Positions 49,633 through 60,144 of a stretch of 64,000 nucleotides of DNA are shown piece by piece. The stretch spans positions 26,254,629 to 26,318,628 of the forward strand of contig NC_092185.1 in NCBI RefSeq assembly GCF_043641665.1. Reading direction: 5' to 3'. Position numbers and translations under genes: made by a program. The notes beneath the pieces were generated by a model. It saw nothing but the letters and a program-made list of their open reading frames with translations, was not told the origin of the DNA and did not search any database. Position 1 is the first letter of the stretch. Each line of letters starts with the position of its first letter. The DNA is from Enoplosus armatus (lineage: Eukaryota > Chordata > Actinopteri > Centrarchiformes > Enoplosidae).

Positions 49633-50572
49633 TTTAATAACTGCAGTATTGGAAGTGTACAGTTAAGTGGACATCTTTTGGCAGCAGCGTCCTGCTCCAG
49701 CACGGAGGCAACATGGCAGCACTTAGAACTGTCATCAGTTTGTCATCGGGTGATGTTTAAAGACAGGTGTGTGTGTGTGTGTGTGTGCTCCAGTGTTTTC
49801 TTGGAAAGTGTGCCTTTGTCAGGGATGGAGAAGAGCATAGACGTACTAACAACATACAGTCATACATATCATCTGGGAATTTACACATCCATAACAATAA
49901 TGATACACGGATCAAGAATCAGAGTCATAATTATACGGTATAGCAATAATAATAACAATTATTGATATTGGCTAAAAACTACACTTATGTTTTCATCTTT
50001 TCTTTCTTCCAAAAAAAAAAAAAAAAAGGGAGAACCATATATTTATATTTATATACTGGAAGTTCTTAAGTCTTTTTTTGTTTCTGGTTTTCTGACTAAA
50101 TAGGTGACTTAAATATTTACAATGATTATTTTACAACCATTGGCCCAGCCCACTGACGATAAAATGTTCCTTTCAGTTTGTCTAGAATAAAAAGCACGCA
50201 GAGGGGAGGGAGGGGTGAGGGACGAGTGATCCTAGTGAAAGGCAAAGGTAGGGGATGGATGTGAGGTCAGTGTCCCCGTTCCCAGACAGGGTCCCAGACC
50301 CCCAGGAATCCAGGGACACACTAGGGTTTCCATGCCACGTGTCAGGAGCGCAAGGGAGGGAAAGCCTCACCCTGTCGAGGCACGCGGGGTCTCCGACCTC
50401 ACACTGGAAGGGGCGTGCAGGGTTTCCTGCTGCACTCTGTGCTCCAGGGTCCTCCTCTTACCTCGTGCTCCAGGGGTGGACAGGGACGTCCACCCCGTAG
50501 TTACAGGGAAGGTTCCTGCCCCGTGTTCCTGGGACATCTCAGTTTGTGTCACTGTTTAGTCCCCCCCGCCCC
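49633..50572 (-). other. Probable bcar1 3' UTR
   Basis: Follows the bcar1 stop on the minus strand. An ATTAAA (plus-strand TTTAAT, 49633-49638) with T-rich sequence beyond it is a plausible poly(A) signal, giving about 0.94 kb. Open frames in 50180-50560 are short and show no homology. The end is inferred. Confidence 0.4.
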
Positions 50573-51118
50573 TTACATCACCAGCAGCTGGCCCAGCACC
50601 ATCCTGAACTGCTGCGTACACCCTGCCAGCTCCCTCACCCTCTCAGTCATCTCTCTGGCTGCTCCGGGGGAAGGGTACTGAAGCGCCGCCGTCTTCGTGC
50701 TGATTACGATGTCTTTGAGTTTTTCGCAGAGGGTGTTGCTGCTCTGGGCCACCCGGGCCCTCACCTCAGGGGACTTGGCCTGGCGCGACAGCGTGTCGCC
50801 GATGAACACCAGCTTGTGCGCGCTGAGGATGACGAACTTGCTGTGCGCCACGAAGATCTTGGGCGGTTGGTTGGAGTTGACGGCGGTGAAGAAGGCGTCG
50901 ATGGCGTTGGTCACCGTGGTAACGTTCTGCTCGCACTGCTCCTGGTAGAAGAGGAGGAGCTGCCGGTCGCCGTGGCACAGTTTGGAGGAGGAGGGGCCTC
51001 CGGAGCCGTTCTGGGCCACATGGTTGGCCAGAGGGTGGTGCGGGGACGGGACCCAGCCCGTCATGTCGTTGTTGATTGGCCGGCTGACTTCCTGCTCTAG
51101 CCTCTCAAACTGTTTGAT
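50573..51118 (-). CDS. bcar1: bcar1 last coding exon
   Basis: 181 codons plus TAA, from IKQFERLEQEVSRPINNDM to RMVLGQLLVM. Acceptor is TTCTTCCTCCAG. It encodes the C-terminal Cas-family domain, which mediates dimerisation and BCAR3/SH2D3C binding in mammals. The plus-strand 184-codon frame over it is antisense shadow. Confidence 0.95.
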   Translation of the reverse strand: MKQFERLEQEVSRPINNDMTGWVPSPHHPLANHVAQNGSGGPSSSKLCHGDRQLLLFYQEQCEQNVTTVTNAIDAFFTAVNSNQPPKIFVAHSKFVILSAHKLVFIGDTLSRQAKSPEVRARVAQSSNTLCEKLKDIVISTKTAALQYPSPGAAREMTERVRELAGCTQQFRMVLGQLLVM

Positions 51119-51991
51119 CTGGAGGAAGAAGAGAAGGAAGGAGACATTTGACAGGTGAGAGCTGCAACGATTGGCTGATGGAAAAATAACTGCAACAATT
51201 TTCGATTCATTGAAGTCATATATGAAGCAACATTGTCTGGTTCCAGCTTCTCAAATGTCAGGATTTGATCTGCTTTTCTCTGTTTCATATGATTCTGAAT
51301 TCAGAAATCTTTGGTTTTAGACCATTGATCAGACAAAACAAGTAACTGAAAAGCTGGGCTTTGGGAACCTTTGATCTTCTTTAACTACTTTTAGACATTT
51401 TGTAGATAGAACAATTTATCGATTAACACACACACACAAAAAAAAATAGTTGTTAGTTGCAGCCACTAAAGGATTTGGGGGTTGGGCATGTGGGCACCGT
51501 CAGTATAGAACGCACTGACGAATCTACTGCCTCAACTGACCACATTTACCATCGCAGTGTTGACATCCACATAAAACACGGCGAAATTTTCCTTTGAGCA
51601 GATGTGTCGGTCACAAATCAATGATGATGTGCCACATCTACCAACTACTAAATATAGGCAGGAGTGTAAAGAATGGAAGGACATGTTCTCCCCCTCCCTC
51701 TCTTAAACTTTTGCAGACATAAACAGCAGTGAAAGGCTCAAATAAACACCACTGAAAAAACTTAGTGAAAGCCTAGTGAAAACTTTTTTCAATTTGCATG
51801 TCCAATCTGATCAAATCTGTTTCAGTAAAATGTTAAATCGCTCATGGTGACAATCCCACCGAGAATCATGATCAGACTCTGCAGGACTACGAAGCTTTAG
51901 CCTTTTTTCAGCTCATAGTTTTGGCTTTGTAACAACAAACATAGTCACAGAACAAGTAAAGTGAGGGTGATGGACTGAGGCGGAGAAGGAT

Positions 51992-52045
<54 letters not shown>

Positions 52046-52144
52046 ACCTGTTGCTGTTCCAGTTGTGTCTTGTGTCTGATGATGTTGCCTTTCTCCAGCA
52101 GCTGTCTTTGGTTCTTTTCAAATTCTTCCTTTCCCTGACAGATC

Positions 52145-52184
<40 letters not shown>

Positions 52185-52369
52185 GGTTACACCACTTGTA
52201 CATTCTTACATGATTTATATAAAACACATCTCTTTGTTTGTGGATCAGTAGAAGGACCACCGTTAATAAACAGCATCTGTCTCCCTCTAGTGGTGACACT
52301 CCGGAACTGCAATAACATTGATGGGAAAGAGTATCTCCTCCCACACACATTTCTTGCTCAGCCTCGCTG

Positions 52370-52418
<49 letters not shown>

Positions 52419-52525
52419 CACTCACTCATCATGTCCGTGATAGGTGTGTATGTGTGTGAGACGGAGTGAGTGTGGCCCCCACAGACATGTGTAAGGACCA
52501 TCACTACAGCCTCATACCTGGAGTT

Positions 52526-52580
<55 letters not shown>

Positions 52581-55500
52581 CCTTACTGTACTTCTATACT
52601 TGTGAGGACCCTCTTTGACATAATGCATTCCCTAGCCCCTTACCCTAACCATCACAACTAAATGCCTAACCCCAACCTTTCCCCTAACCCCTACCCTCAA
52701 TCTAACTCTAACCTGAACCTTAAAACCATGTTTGTTCCTTCGAAGGTCTGTTTGAAAGTAAGGACCGGCCAAAATGTCCTCATTTTCCAAAAATGTCCTC
52801 ACTCCCAACGTCTAAAACTCAAATTGGTTCCCACAAAGATAGCTGTATGAGTACACACACACACACACACACAGAGCTGAAATCACCAATTTTGACTTGA
52901 GTTCTCACAGTTTAATGAAACTATGCTTTTTCCAACTACTGTACTCCAAACTGCTGACTGAAAAGTGGCTTCAGGTGTTCATATACAGCAACTCCAACAG
53001 TAAAGGACATAACGAGACCTGACATGATTTTGACATAGCTTGGCGCCATTCAAGCTGAGCTAATATGCCTCTCATAAATGGTTTAAACGATGACTTAAAT
53101 TATTGATAAGTGACAAGGAACTTCTATCATAATGGTAAACACAGCAACAGAGTTTCAACGGTATGACTATATATAAAAATATACTATAGAAGAGTGTGTG
53201 TGTGTACCTGTAAATGTACGTAGTCATAGTCCTCCATCCAGCCTTCCTCTGTGGTCTCGTATGGCCTGTCCACCCCTTCCTCTTCCTCTGCAGCTGTAAA
53301 CTTTGGCGGAGAGGGGAGGGGCCGCGACTGAATGTTCACCTTCTCCCCTCCCTGATAGCTCCCACTTCCTGATCCTGTCATGTGACCACTGATCTCTCCT
53401 GGAATTGGAGGAAGTGGCAGCTGTTGCTGGTGCCGGTTGGTCCGTTTGAAGAGCAGCGAGGCATTACCGTGGAGAAAGGAGGCGAGCTGTTTGGCGTCGT
53501 CGGGAATGCCTCGCGCCGTCATGATTAGCCGATCTAAGTCATCCCCTCCTGGTGGCGGTGCTGTGAGCGCTGTGTGCGACCAGGAAAGGCCGTCTAAGCT
53601 CTGACTGTGTCGAATCAAACTCTGGAAGACCTCCTCCATTTTCCCCACCTGACGGCCCAGTTTGGTCTGCAGGGAGCGGTCCGTGGCCTGTGCGGCATTC
53701 GCCACAGCGCCCCGGGCAAATTCTAGGAAGTCTCGGACAGAGGAGCGCACCCGGTCAGCAGCCTGATGAATGGCCGGGAGGTTCCCTTCCAGGTGAGCGG
53801 GGCTTCTCCAGTTACCTGTGATGAATGACATCATGAGGGAAACGCTGGACTCAACAGCTTGCTGGAGGCGAGACAGACGCTCCATGGCCTGCTCCAGGTC
53901 CAAGATGAGGGGTTTCCCTGGAATGGAGCCGGGGGCGGGAAGTGAGGAGGAAGAGGAGGTGTCGCGGACTGGGACCATGTCTAAGGATGAAGCAGAGTGG
54001 TTGCTACGCGTGCTTCCTGTGCTCGAGGCAGACAGCCGCTTGAAGGACATGGTCAGCTCCTCACTGGTGGACTGGGCATCACGCACAACCTGGAAAACAC
54101 GTACAATCACAACTGAAATAATGTAGAGACTATCTGGATTAAGGCAGGATGTACATACCCTTAGCTAGCAGTTTCCCCCAGTTTCTTAAAAATGAACACT
54201 GCTGTTTTAGCAGCAACAGCTGACTGGTGTGAACGTGAATGGTACAGAAAAAAAGGAACAGAGTTCTGAACCGAATGAAAATTAGACAAGAAGTGGCCAA
54301 ACTAAGAAAAACAAGCAGGTCTGTACGCCAGATATTTCTATGGTGAGCCACTGTAACATTAGCACGTCAATGCTAAACCCCCTGTTGTTGGAGTGAGTCA
54401 CGGACTGTGTGTTTGAACGATTACTGTCTGCTATAGACAGGTGAACCTTTTCTGCTAACCTCATGATACAACAAAAACAACACCCGTAACCCTGGAAACT
54501 GTAAACGACAAAGATGGTGACGGCTGTAGCCTCAGGATACTTAAAAAACACGATTAAAATGCATAACAGAAATTATACTAAAGGTTCACTGGGCAAAACT
54601 TCTGAATCTGAATCTTGGTTTAAAGTCAAACAAACATCCTTCCCAGAATGTGGGACTGCCCCTTTAACTCTCCTACCTGTGGTGGGACATCGTAGACATA
54701 GTGGTCTCCCCTCTCTCCTCCTTTCTCCTCTCGTTCCCGAGGGAAGTCGTAGACATCCTGGGTGGGGTGACCGCCGCTCCGCAGGCTCGCCGGGATGTCA
54801 TAGATCTCCTGGGGGGCCTGGCTGACTCCGCTCCGGTTTGCATGATAGCGCTTGTCAGTCAGGATGGGGGGCGGGACGTCGTACACGTCCTCCGGAATCG
54901 GTGGCTCGTCATCGTCGTTGATGTTGTTGTGCAGGTACTGGCCAGGGGGGACGGGGACTTGTGGCTTGAGTTTGGCAAAGTGGGGCGGTACGTCGTAAGT
55001 CTCCTCTCTGATTGGCTGAGCGTCAGGGACATCTTTACTGACAGATGGAGGGAAGTCATAGACCTGAAGAAAGAGAGAATCAAACTGGGTTAATTAAGTC
55101 GATTAAAAAAATGCATCAAAAGACAAAAAACTGCCAAAAAAAAGAAGAAAAAACAGCATTCATGGTGTTCATGTTGATTTAATCCAAAGCCTCACCATCT
55201 GCTGTGTGTTCTTGTCTGTGCTTGCTGGGGTGTCATATATATCCTGACCACTAGAGGGCCCCTTCACCACCATGGGAGGAGTGTCATACACCTGAACACA
55301 GAGAAAAAGATGGACATAAATACCATGTTGTTAGACACATCACACTGGAGACACACACACACACACACTCGTGTTTCCATCACGCTCACAGACACAGACA
55401 AAGACCTTTTCAACACCACATAGAATCCCATTTAACCGACCAGTATGATGGAAAACCAGTAGGCACAATATGGTCCTTCCTTGTGATATAATGAAATAAA

Positions 55501-56083
55501 CTAATGCGGCCTGGGCCTGGACAAGTGGCATAAACTGTTGAAAGTATTGAAGACTTTTGTTAAATAAATGTAAGACCTTTAAAAATCTTTGAAGACCTTT
55601 TTTTTTGTTGTTGAGGAAACTGAATTCAGTGATTTGTGCGACTTTTAAAGGCCTGTAGGCGCCCTGTAGAAATCCTCAACGCTGTTGTTGTCTGTGGGAA
55701 TAGTGACATAAAAACAGACAAACCTTTGATGTAGACTGGACGTTTTCTTAATAACAAAACCACTGAACGGGAAAGAGAGAAGATCAGTCCGCATGAGAAC
55801 ATGTTTTTTCCAGATTTTGAGACCTTGAAATGTGACGGTGCTTATCAACGGTTTGCCTGTTATGTATTGGCTCATGTGGAATAAGCTGATGGGAAGTACA
55901 CAGGCACTGCTGGCAAAGCGGACTCTCAGTTGGACTTTGCATGCGAGCAGTACGGAGGTCCTTTAGATTCTTCCAAACCACCTGAGCAGCTTTTCAATGC
56001 GTGTTCACCAAGAGTACATTCATTTATTTCTCTTAGAAACTATTCTGAAATACAAAACAGTAAAGAGACGTGTACAGGCATGA

Positions 56084-56118
<35 letters not shown>

Positions 56119-58194
56119 CTATAAATACACCCCAATTACCCACACACACACACACACTGTGAGTCATAAAACAAGGTTTTAAATGGCTGAATGCGTTACA
56201 TCTACTGCCTTTGTCTGTGGAGAGGGAAAGCAGCACAGCGGGGATGAAGAGGCAAAGAGGAGAGGGAGGGAAGAAAAAAAGGAAAAGGTAAACGAGGATA
56301 GAAGGAGGAAGGGAAAGGCAGGGAAAGGGAAACAGGAGGGAGTAGAGATGGAAAAAAAAAAAGGCAAGGGAAGAGGAGAGAAAGGAGAACTGAAGTGGGA
56401 ATAAAGAAGAAAGAGTGGGAAGACGAGGGAGAGGTGGAGAAATGACAGAGAAGAGAAGAGAAGAGGAAAAAGGAGGTGAAGAGGGGGCAAAGAGCCATCC
56501 CAGGAATCTGAACCAGTGTGGTTTTGGTCTACGAGACAGCGAGCTTATTGATGAAATGTCCATCTGTTAACACTCGCTCCCTCAGTCCTTCCTGTCCTTC
56601 AATCCCTGTGCTACTGGAACAATGACAGACAGACAGACAGACAGCATTTATGTCTCATCCTAACATCTTTACAATACATAACTGAGTGCTGCAGGAATGA
56701 GTCCTAAAACCCCCGAAATGAGTCAGCATTTTTACACTTCCGGTTCCCCTCGTCTGGAAGTCAGTGGGTTTTTCTGAATGGGGTTTTTTGGTTAGACGCC
56801 TGAAATAAGGTCTGTGGTTAACACAAGCTGAAGAGCGTCCATTTACGCTTCAGAAATCATAAAAGTGGTGTTCATGAGTGGAGATTATCTTGCTGAGTGT
56901 CATAAACTTTTGTTTTGCCACAGAGCTTATTTTCTGCAACAATCCAAAATCCCATTGGCCTTTTTGTGGACGCTAACTTCCGGGTATGCCTATAAAAATA
57001 CGTCATCCCTGCAACAACTCTATTACCATTGTCAGAGCAAGTTTATCCATTTGTGCGCATCATCGTGTGCACTGTGGATACAAATCTTTTATCACATTAT
57101 TCATTTTGTGGCAGACTGTAATGTCAACATGCGCCATCATGTAGAGGTATCCACTGTATGTATTTTACGTCGCAGAACAAAACGCGTGAATCTCTTAAGC
57201 TTGCGTGTTAACCACAGACCTTATTTCAGGCATCTAACCCAAAACCCACTGACTTCCAGGGAACTGGGAAGTGTAAAACTGCTGACTCATTTCTCAGTTT
57301 TAGGACTCACTCCTGCAGCACAGGTGTATGGCAGAGAATCTGTAACCATGCATGTTGAGTCCATCAGCTCAGTTCCCTTAGAACCCACATTGAGTGGGGG
57401 CCATCGTGGCGCTGCAGAAAAAGAGGATTGCTGTAAAACTGGTCACAGCGTTCTTCTCCTGTCCCACAGTCCGGTCAGTGCTGACGTCCCAGTGAAACAT
57501 CAGAAGACGTCTGCCGTCATTCCCCTTTATGGACGCACAGTACAGCTCGCTGTACAGCCACAGCCGTACGCGCGCGATTACTTGTTATGGTCAGAGCCAT
57601 CTACCATGAGCCGCCTCCCACACGGCAGACATTTTGATGAAGTGCCTTGCGTTGCGGTGCGTTCACTCTTCACCTTTCAGATTGCCCACTTCAAAAAAAA
57701 AAAAAGCCCAGCAGCTACATATGTTCTTACAGCAACACATCTTCCCCCTGCTCTTACTCATCTTCCCATCCTTCATTTCCCCCCCATCATTCATTGTCAT
57801 CCTGTTTTTCTTCATACTTCTTTCCCTTTCTGTGCCCCCCCCCCCCCTTCTTCCTCCTACAGCTCATTTTCTCCTCCTCCTGCGACTCCAGCTCTCATTT
57901 TGCTGTGGTTGTGTGCGAGTGACCTTTTCTCTTTCGGCTTGTCAGCATCAAGACTCTCTTCTCTGTACATTTTTGCCCGTGTGTGTGTGTGTGTGCCCGC
58001 TTTTTAAGCAGAAAACACTGTGAAATGTGGAATTACGCAGGAATAAGATGACCTCTCTGTATGTGGAATTAAATGTAAAGGGCCCTTAAGGCACACTCAC
58101 AGTACCCAAACACATCAATAGCCTTCTCTATGGTGGAAAAGTACAGCTTCTTCTTCATGCAGTCCAAGTGTCTTGCATATCACACACACACACA

Positions 58195-58240
<46 letters not shown>

Positions 58241-59155
58241 GGTGGCATATCTAGCCAGCCTGTCGGTTATGGAGGACCATCACTAAAAGATTGAATATTT
58301 ACAGAGGGAGAGGGTTGAATGTTACATCACATCAAATATTAATATTCTGCAGACAGAAAGGCGGCTTGGTGCCAGACGATACCTGTGTGTGTGTGTGTGT
58401 GTGTGTGTGGGCCGATGTTGTACAAGACACTTTGATAGATTAGGATACAATGCTATTACTAACGCTGCTGAAGCAGGCACATTCCTCCTAAGGATAACCA
58501 AATAATCCTTTTTACGCTTTTTCATGACTTTGAGTCACAAAAATGTTTCAAAACTCAAAACACTTTACTCCTCATTATAGGGTCAAAATGTGACCCTGAA
58601 AATGAGGCGTCACGCATCAGATTTTTCACTACACGTCAAATACATTTTTTTCCCCCAAAGATGTTTTTTTCAAAACAGGGTGGAACGTCACGATTGACAG
58701 GTGTGATTGACTTTCCTCGTGATTGGGTCGGTCGGGTGTATAGGCGGGACCTTAATACCGTGGCTCCACCAATGTTTTGCACTACATTTTTATGCACAGC
58801 ATTTTGGGGTTTAAAAGTTAAGCAATCGTGGAATGCTATGAAAGCAGCATGAATCCAGTCTTTCTGTGCAAACCGGTCAAAACTGTGTCATTAGAATCGG
58901 ATGAAGACTTTATGTGGTGCTGCGGGATCATGCAATAGTCAGATAGATGCAAACGCACGCACACACACACACACGCACACACACACACAGCGGCGGTGGT
59001 CTGACCTGCGTGTTGTACTGCTGGCGGGTGGGCGGCACGTCGTATATGTCCTGCTGGGTCGGAGGCTGGTGTCTGGGTGGGATGTCGTACTCGTCCTGGT
59101 CTGGCTTCATGGCATCATACACGTACACCTGTCCGACCCGAGTGGGAACCACCAC
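50573..59155 (-). CDS. bcar1: Bcar1/p130Cas scaffold, last six coding exons (5' part outside window)
   Basis: A focal-adhesion docking protein that Src/FAK phosphorylate and that recruits Crk. Exons in transcript order are 59155-59006, 55291-55196, 55063-54677, 54089-53208, 52134-52048 and 51118-50573, giving 715 aa, all phase 0. Ten YDxP sites form the visible substrate domain: YDIPP, YDVPP; YDTPP, YDTPA; YDFPP, YDVPP, YDVPP, YDIPA, YDFPR, YDVPP. Then come KRLSASSTGSTRS opening the serine-rich helical bundle, RPLPSPPKF (Src SH3 site), EDYDYVHLQ (Src SH2 site), GKEEFEK, QFERLEQEVSRPI, and the C-terminal Cas/FAT-like domain with PPKIFVAHSKFVILSAHKLV and FIGDTLSRQAK. VVVPTRVGQVYVYD and the serine-rich start identify Bcar1 rather than NEDD9, EFS or CASS4. 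The SH3 domain and the YLVP/YQVP exons are not present up to 64000, so the gene runs off the right edge. Confidence 0.94.
51158..51467. mobile_element. hAT-like MITE in the last bcar1 intron
   Basis: The left end has AGAGCTGCAACGATT and the right end GTTAGTTGCAGCCACT (diverged inverted repeats). The interior has TTCCAGCTTCTCAAATGTC, CTTTGGTTTTAGACC, AAAAGCTGGGCTTTGGGAAC and AACAATTTATCGATTAA. This matches a very common fish repeat whose ends read 'AGGGCTGCAACGATTA'. It ends about 40 bp from the acceptor of the last exon. Confidence 0.7.
51993..52042. repeat. (CA)n; (UG)n in bcar1 RNA, directly after the 87-bp exon donor
   Basis: About 25 units. On the bcar1 strand it reads TG repeats starting 5 nt into the intron (GTAAC, then TGTG...). 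Confidence 0.95.
52048..52134 (-). CDS. bcar1: bcar1 87-bp exon
   Basis: 29 codons, GKEEFEKNQRQLLEKG to RHKTQLEQQQ. Acceptor is TTGATCTGTCAG and donor CAG|GTAACT, phase 0 on both sides. It links the Src-binding region to the C-terminal domain. Both flanks are (TG)n, and no normal pyrimidine tract is present before the acceptor. Confidence 0.93.
52145..52182. repeat. (CA)n; (UG)n in bcar1 RNA, directly before the 87-bp exon acceptor
   Basis: About 19 units. On the bcar1 strand it ends about ten nucleotides before the acceptor AG and occupies the place of the polypyrimidine tract. Confidence 0.95.
52371..52415. repeat. (CA)n in bcar1 intron
   Basis: About 22 uninterrupted units. Confidence 0.95.
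52530..52578. repeat. (CA)n in bcar1 intron
   Basis: About 25 uninterrupted units, abutting the dispersed repeat that follows. Confidence 0.95.
52579..52855 (+). repeat. Dispersed fish repeat ('GTGAGGACC...CCTAACC' type)
   Basis: Contains TTGTGAGGACCCTCTTTGAC, ATAATGCATTCCCTAGCCCC and a stretch of CCTAACC-like units. GGCCAAAATGTCCTCATTTT and GGTTCCCACAAAGATAGCTG follow. It is bounded by CA tracts. This is a known type of dispersed fish repeat; the CCTAACC units are not a telomere (interstitial TTAGGG) array. Confidence 0.65.
53208..54089 (-). CDS. bcar1: bcar1 large exon (serine-rich and Src-binding regions)
   Basis: 294 codons, VVRDAQSTSEELTMSFKRLS to GWMEDYDYVHLQ. Acceptor is GTTTTCCAG and donor CAG|GTACAC, phase 0 on both sides. 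It covers the serine-rich four-helix bundle (about residues 30-200 of the exon, including DAKQLASFLHGNASLLFKRT), then RPLPSPPKF and YDYVHL. Confidence 0.95.
54090..54676 (-). other. bcar1 intron between substrate-domain and serine-rich exons
   Basis: A 587-bp intron with no recognisable repeat or second gene. Confidence 0.8.
54677..55063 (-). CDS. bcar1: bcar1 substrate-domain exon (six YDxP)
   Basis: 129 codons, VYDFPPSVSKDVPDAQPIRE to HYVYDVPPQ. Acceptor is TCTTTCTTCAG and donor CAG|GTAGGA, phase 0. YDFPP, YDVPP, YDVPP, YDIPA, YDFPR and YDVPP are predicted Crk SH2 docking sites once phosphorylated. Confidence 0.95.
55196..55291 (-). CDS. bcar1: bcar1 substrate-domain exon (two YDTP)
   Basis: 32 codons, VYDTPPMVVKGPSSGQDIYD to KNTQQM. 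Acceptor is TCTGTGTTCAG and donor ATG|GTGAGG, phase 0. Confidence 0.93.
56217..56505. repeat. Long near-homopurine tract (polypyrimidine in bcar1 RNA)
   Basis: Nearly 290 bp of almost only A and G on the plus strand, with few interruptions, so the bcar1 transcript strand is C/U. No protein homology in the low-complexity frames across it. Confidence 0.9.
56688..57319. mobile_element. Long-terminal-inverted-repeat element, copy 2
   Basis: A 632-bp element whose two ends are inverted copies of each other over about 130 bp. The left has GCTGCAGGAATGAGTCCTAA, TGAGTCAGCATTTTTACAC and AATAAGGTCTGTGGTTAACA. The right has the reverse complements, TGTTAACCACAGACCTTATT, AGTGTAAAACTGCTGACTCA and TTAGGACTCACTCCTGCAGC. 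The interior is shared with 4719-6120. It has no transposase and lies in a bcar1 intron. Confidence 0.85.
58181..58238. repeat. (CA)n microsatellite in bcar1 intron
   Basis: CA tract with one AAG interruption near 58194. Confidence 0.95.
59006..59155 (-). CDS. bcar1: bcar1 substrate-domain exon (two YDxP), first visible exon
   Basis: 50 codons, VVVPTRVGQVYVYDAMKPDQ to RQQYNTQ. Acceptor is GTGTCCAG and donor CAG|GTCAGA, phase 0 on both sides. The next upstream exon should encode the YLVP/YQVP region and was not found in the window. Confidence 0.95.
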
Positions 59156-59741
59156 CTGGACACAGATAGCACAGAGAGCCGAGAGGCCGGTGAGAGTCAG
59201 GAGGTTAAAGAGGACGGATATCAACCCTACATATCAACAGAGAAGAGCTTTAAATTTATTCAACAGCGAACACAAAGACTAAACTCCTTATCTCACTCAT
59301 ATGGTCCCTTTCTCTGTGTTCATGTGACTATGGCAACCTGCAAGGGTCATGACGCACCACCGAGTCTCTGAAAGGTAAAAAAAAAACAAAACACTAAAAG
59401 GCTTCTTCACCTTTGAGTGAGAAGTCATTGCTTCTTCACACTGAACGAGCAGAGACTTAAGGCTGTTCAGTCTCATTAAAGAGCGCTGTCAACACGCAGG
59501 CACACATAGGCAATAAAAACAGAGCAAGGGGTCTTGGTCATAGTTGTCGTGGGAACCAGGCTGCCCTATTGTGTGCCTGTTTAAACTCGGTATTATATGG
59601 TTTGAGTGTAAAGTCAACTAGGTGGCCTGGGAAACCACAACAGCTGTGGTATACAACGCACCACAGCTCGCTCTCTCTCCTTTCCCTGTCATCCCCATGA
59701 TGTTTCCATATCCTGGTTCAATCAGATATTACTCTATAGTG

Positions 59742-59970
59742 CAGTGGTTCTCAAACTTTTTCATGTCAAAGATCCCTAAACTGACTACAGACCCCAATTT
59801 GATACGATTTTGTCCCTCATCTGATAGGATTTTTGCTTTCAGATGTTTTATTGTGTGTATGAAACCCATGACCAAAATGGTCAAACATTCTGTCATTGTG
59901 TTACTTATGGACGGAATTATAGTGAAAATAACCCCCTGGAACCACCCCAAAGAACCCCTGGGAACCACTG
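59742..59970. mobile_element. hAT-like MITE, 229 bp
   Basis: Termini are CAGTGGTTCTCAAACTTTTT and its imperfect reverse complement, ending CCCTGGGAACCACTG. The flanking 8-bp sequences CTATAGTG (59734-59741) and CCACAGTG (59971-59978) agree at six of eight positions, consistent with a decayed hAT target duplication. Non-coding. Confidence 0.8.
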
Positions 59971-60144
59971 CCACAGTGAACACTAAATTGAAATTTGTTT
60001 TGACACTCATTTGGCTTCATTACTGAGTGTAGGATTTTTTTTTTGCAAAAAAGTAGCACATATGCTATTTTACCTTTTTACCTTTTATATTCTACTTATT
60101 TGTTATCAAAACAAAAGCACCTTCAGGCCACGGCAAATTTCTTG

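Larger units (their letters stand above)
55292..59005 (-). other. bcar1 intron, 3.7 kb
   Basis: Contains CA tracts (about 55352-55370, 56087-56114, 56140-56157), the homopurine tract at 56217-56505, the long-inverted-repeat element at 56688-57319, and a C run (57834-57847). It also has a CA tract at 58181-58238, a GT tract (58384-58408) and a CA/CG-interrupted tract (58953-58989). The 380-codon plus-strand frame at 56865-58007 is judged spurious. Confidence 0.8.

Noticed and set aside
50546..51100. 184-codon plus-strand frame
   Set aside because: It is the antisense of the well-supported bcar1 last exon, and its composition follows that exon's codon use.
51913..52425. 170-codon minus-strand frame with long V/C repeats
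   Set aside because: Mostly translation of GT tracts around the genuine 87-bp bcar1 exon. Only GKEEFEK...LEQQQ is real.
52579..52855. Interstitial telomere array, suggested by CCTAACC units
   Set aside because: The units are irregular and embedded in a known type of dispersed fish repeat; they are not a tandem TTAGGG array.
56865..58007. 380-codon plus-strand open frame, the longest in the window
   Set aside because: It crosses the inverted-repeat element (56688-57319), then a CT/C-rich low-complexity stretch, contains no domain or motif, lies antisense in a bcar1 intron and lacks splice or conservation support. Probably chance.
50573..59155. NEDD9, EFS or CASS4 identity
   Set aside because: VVVPTRVGQ, the number of YDxP sites, KRLSASSTGSTRS and RPLPSPPKF are the Bcar1 pattern.
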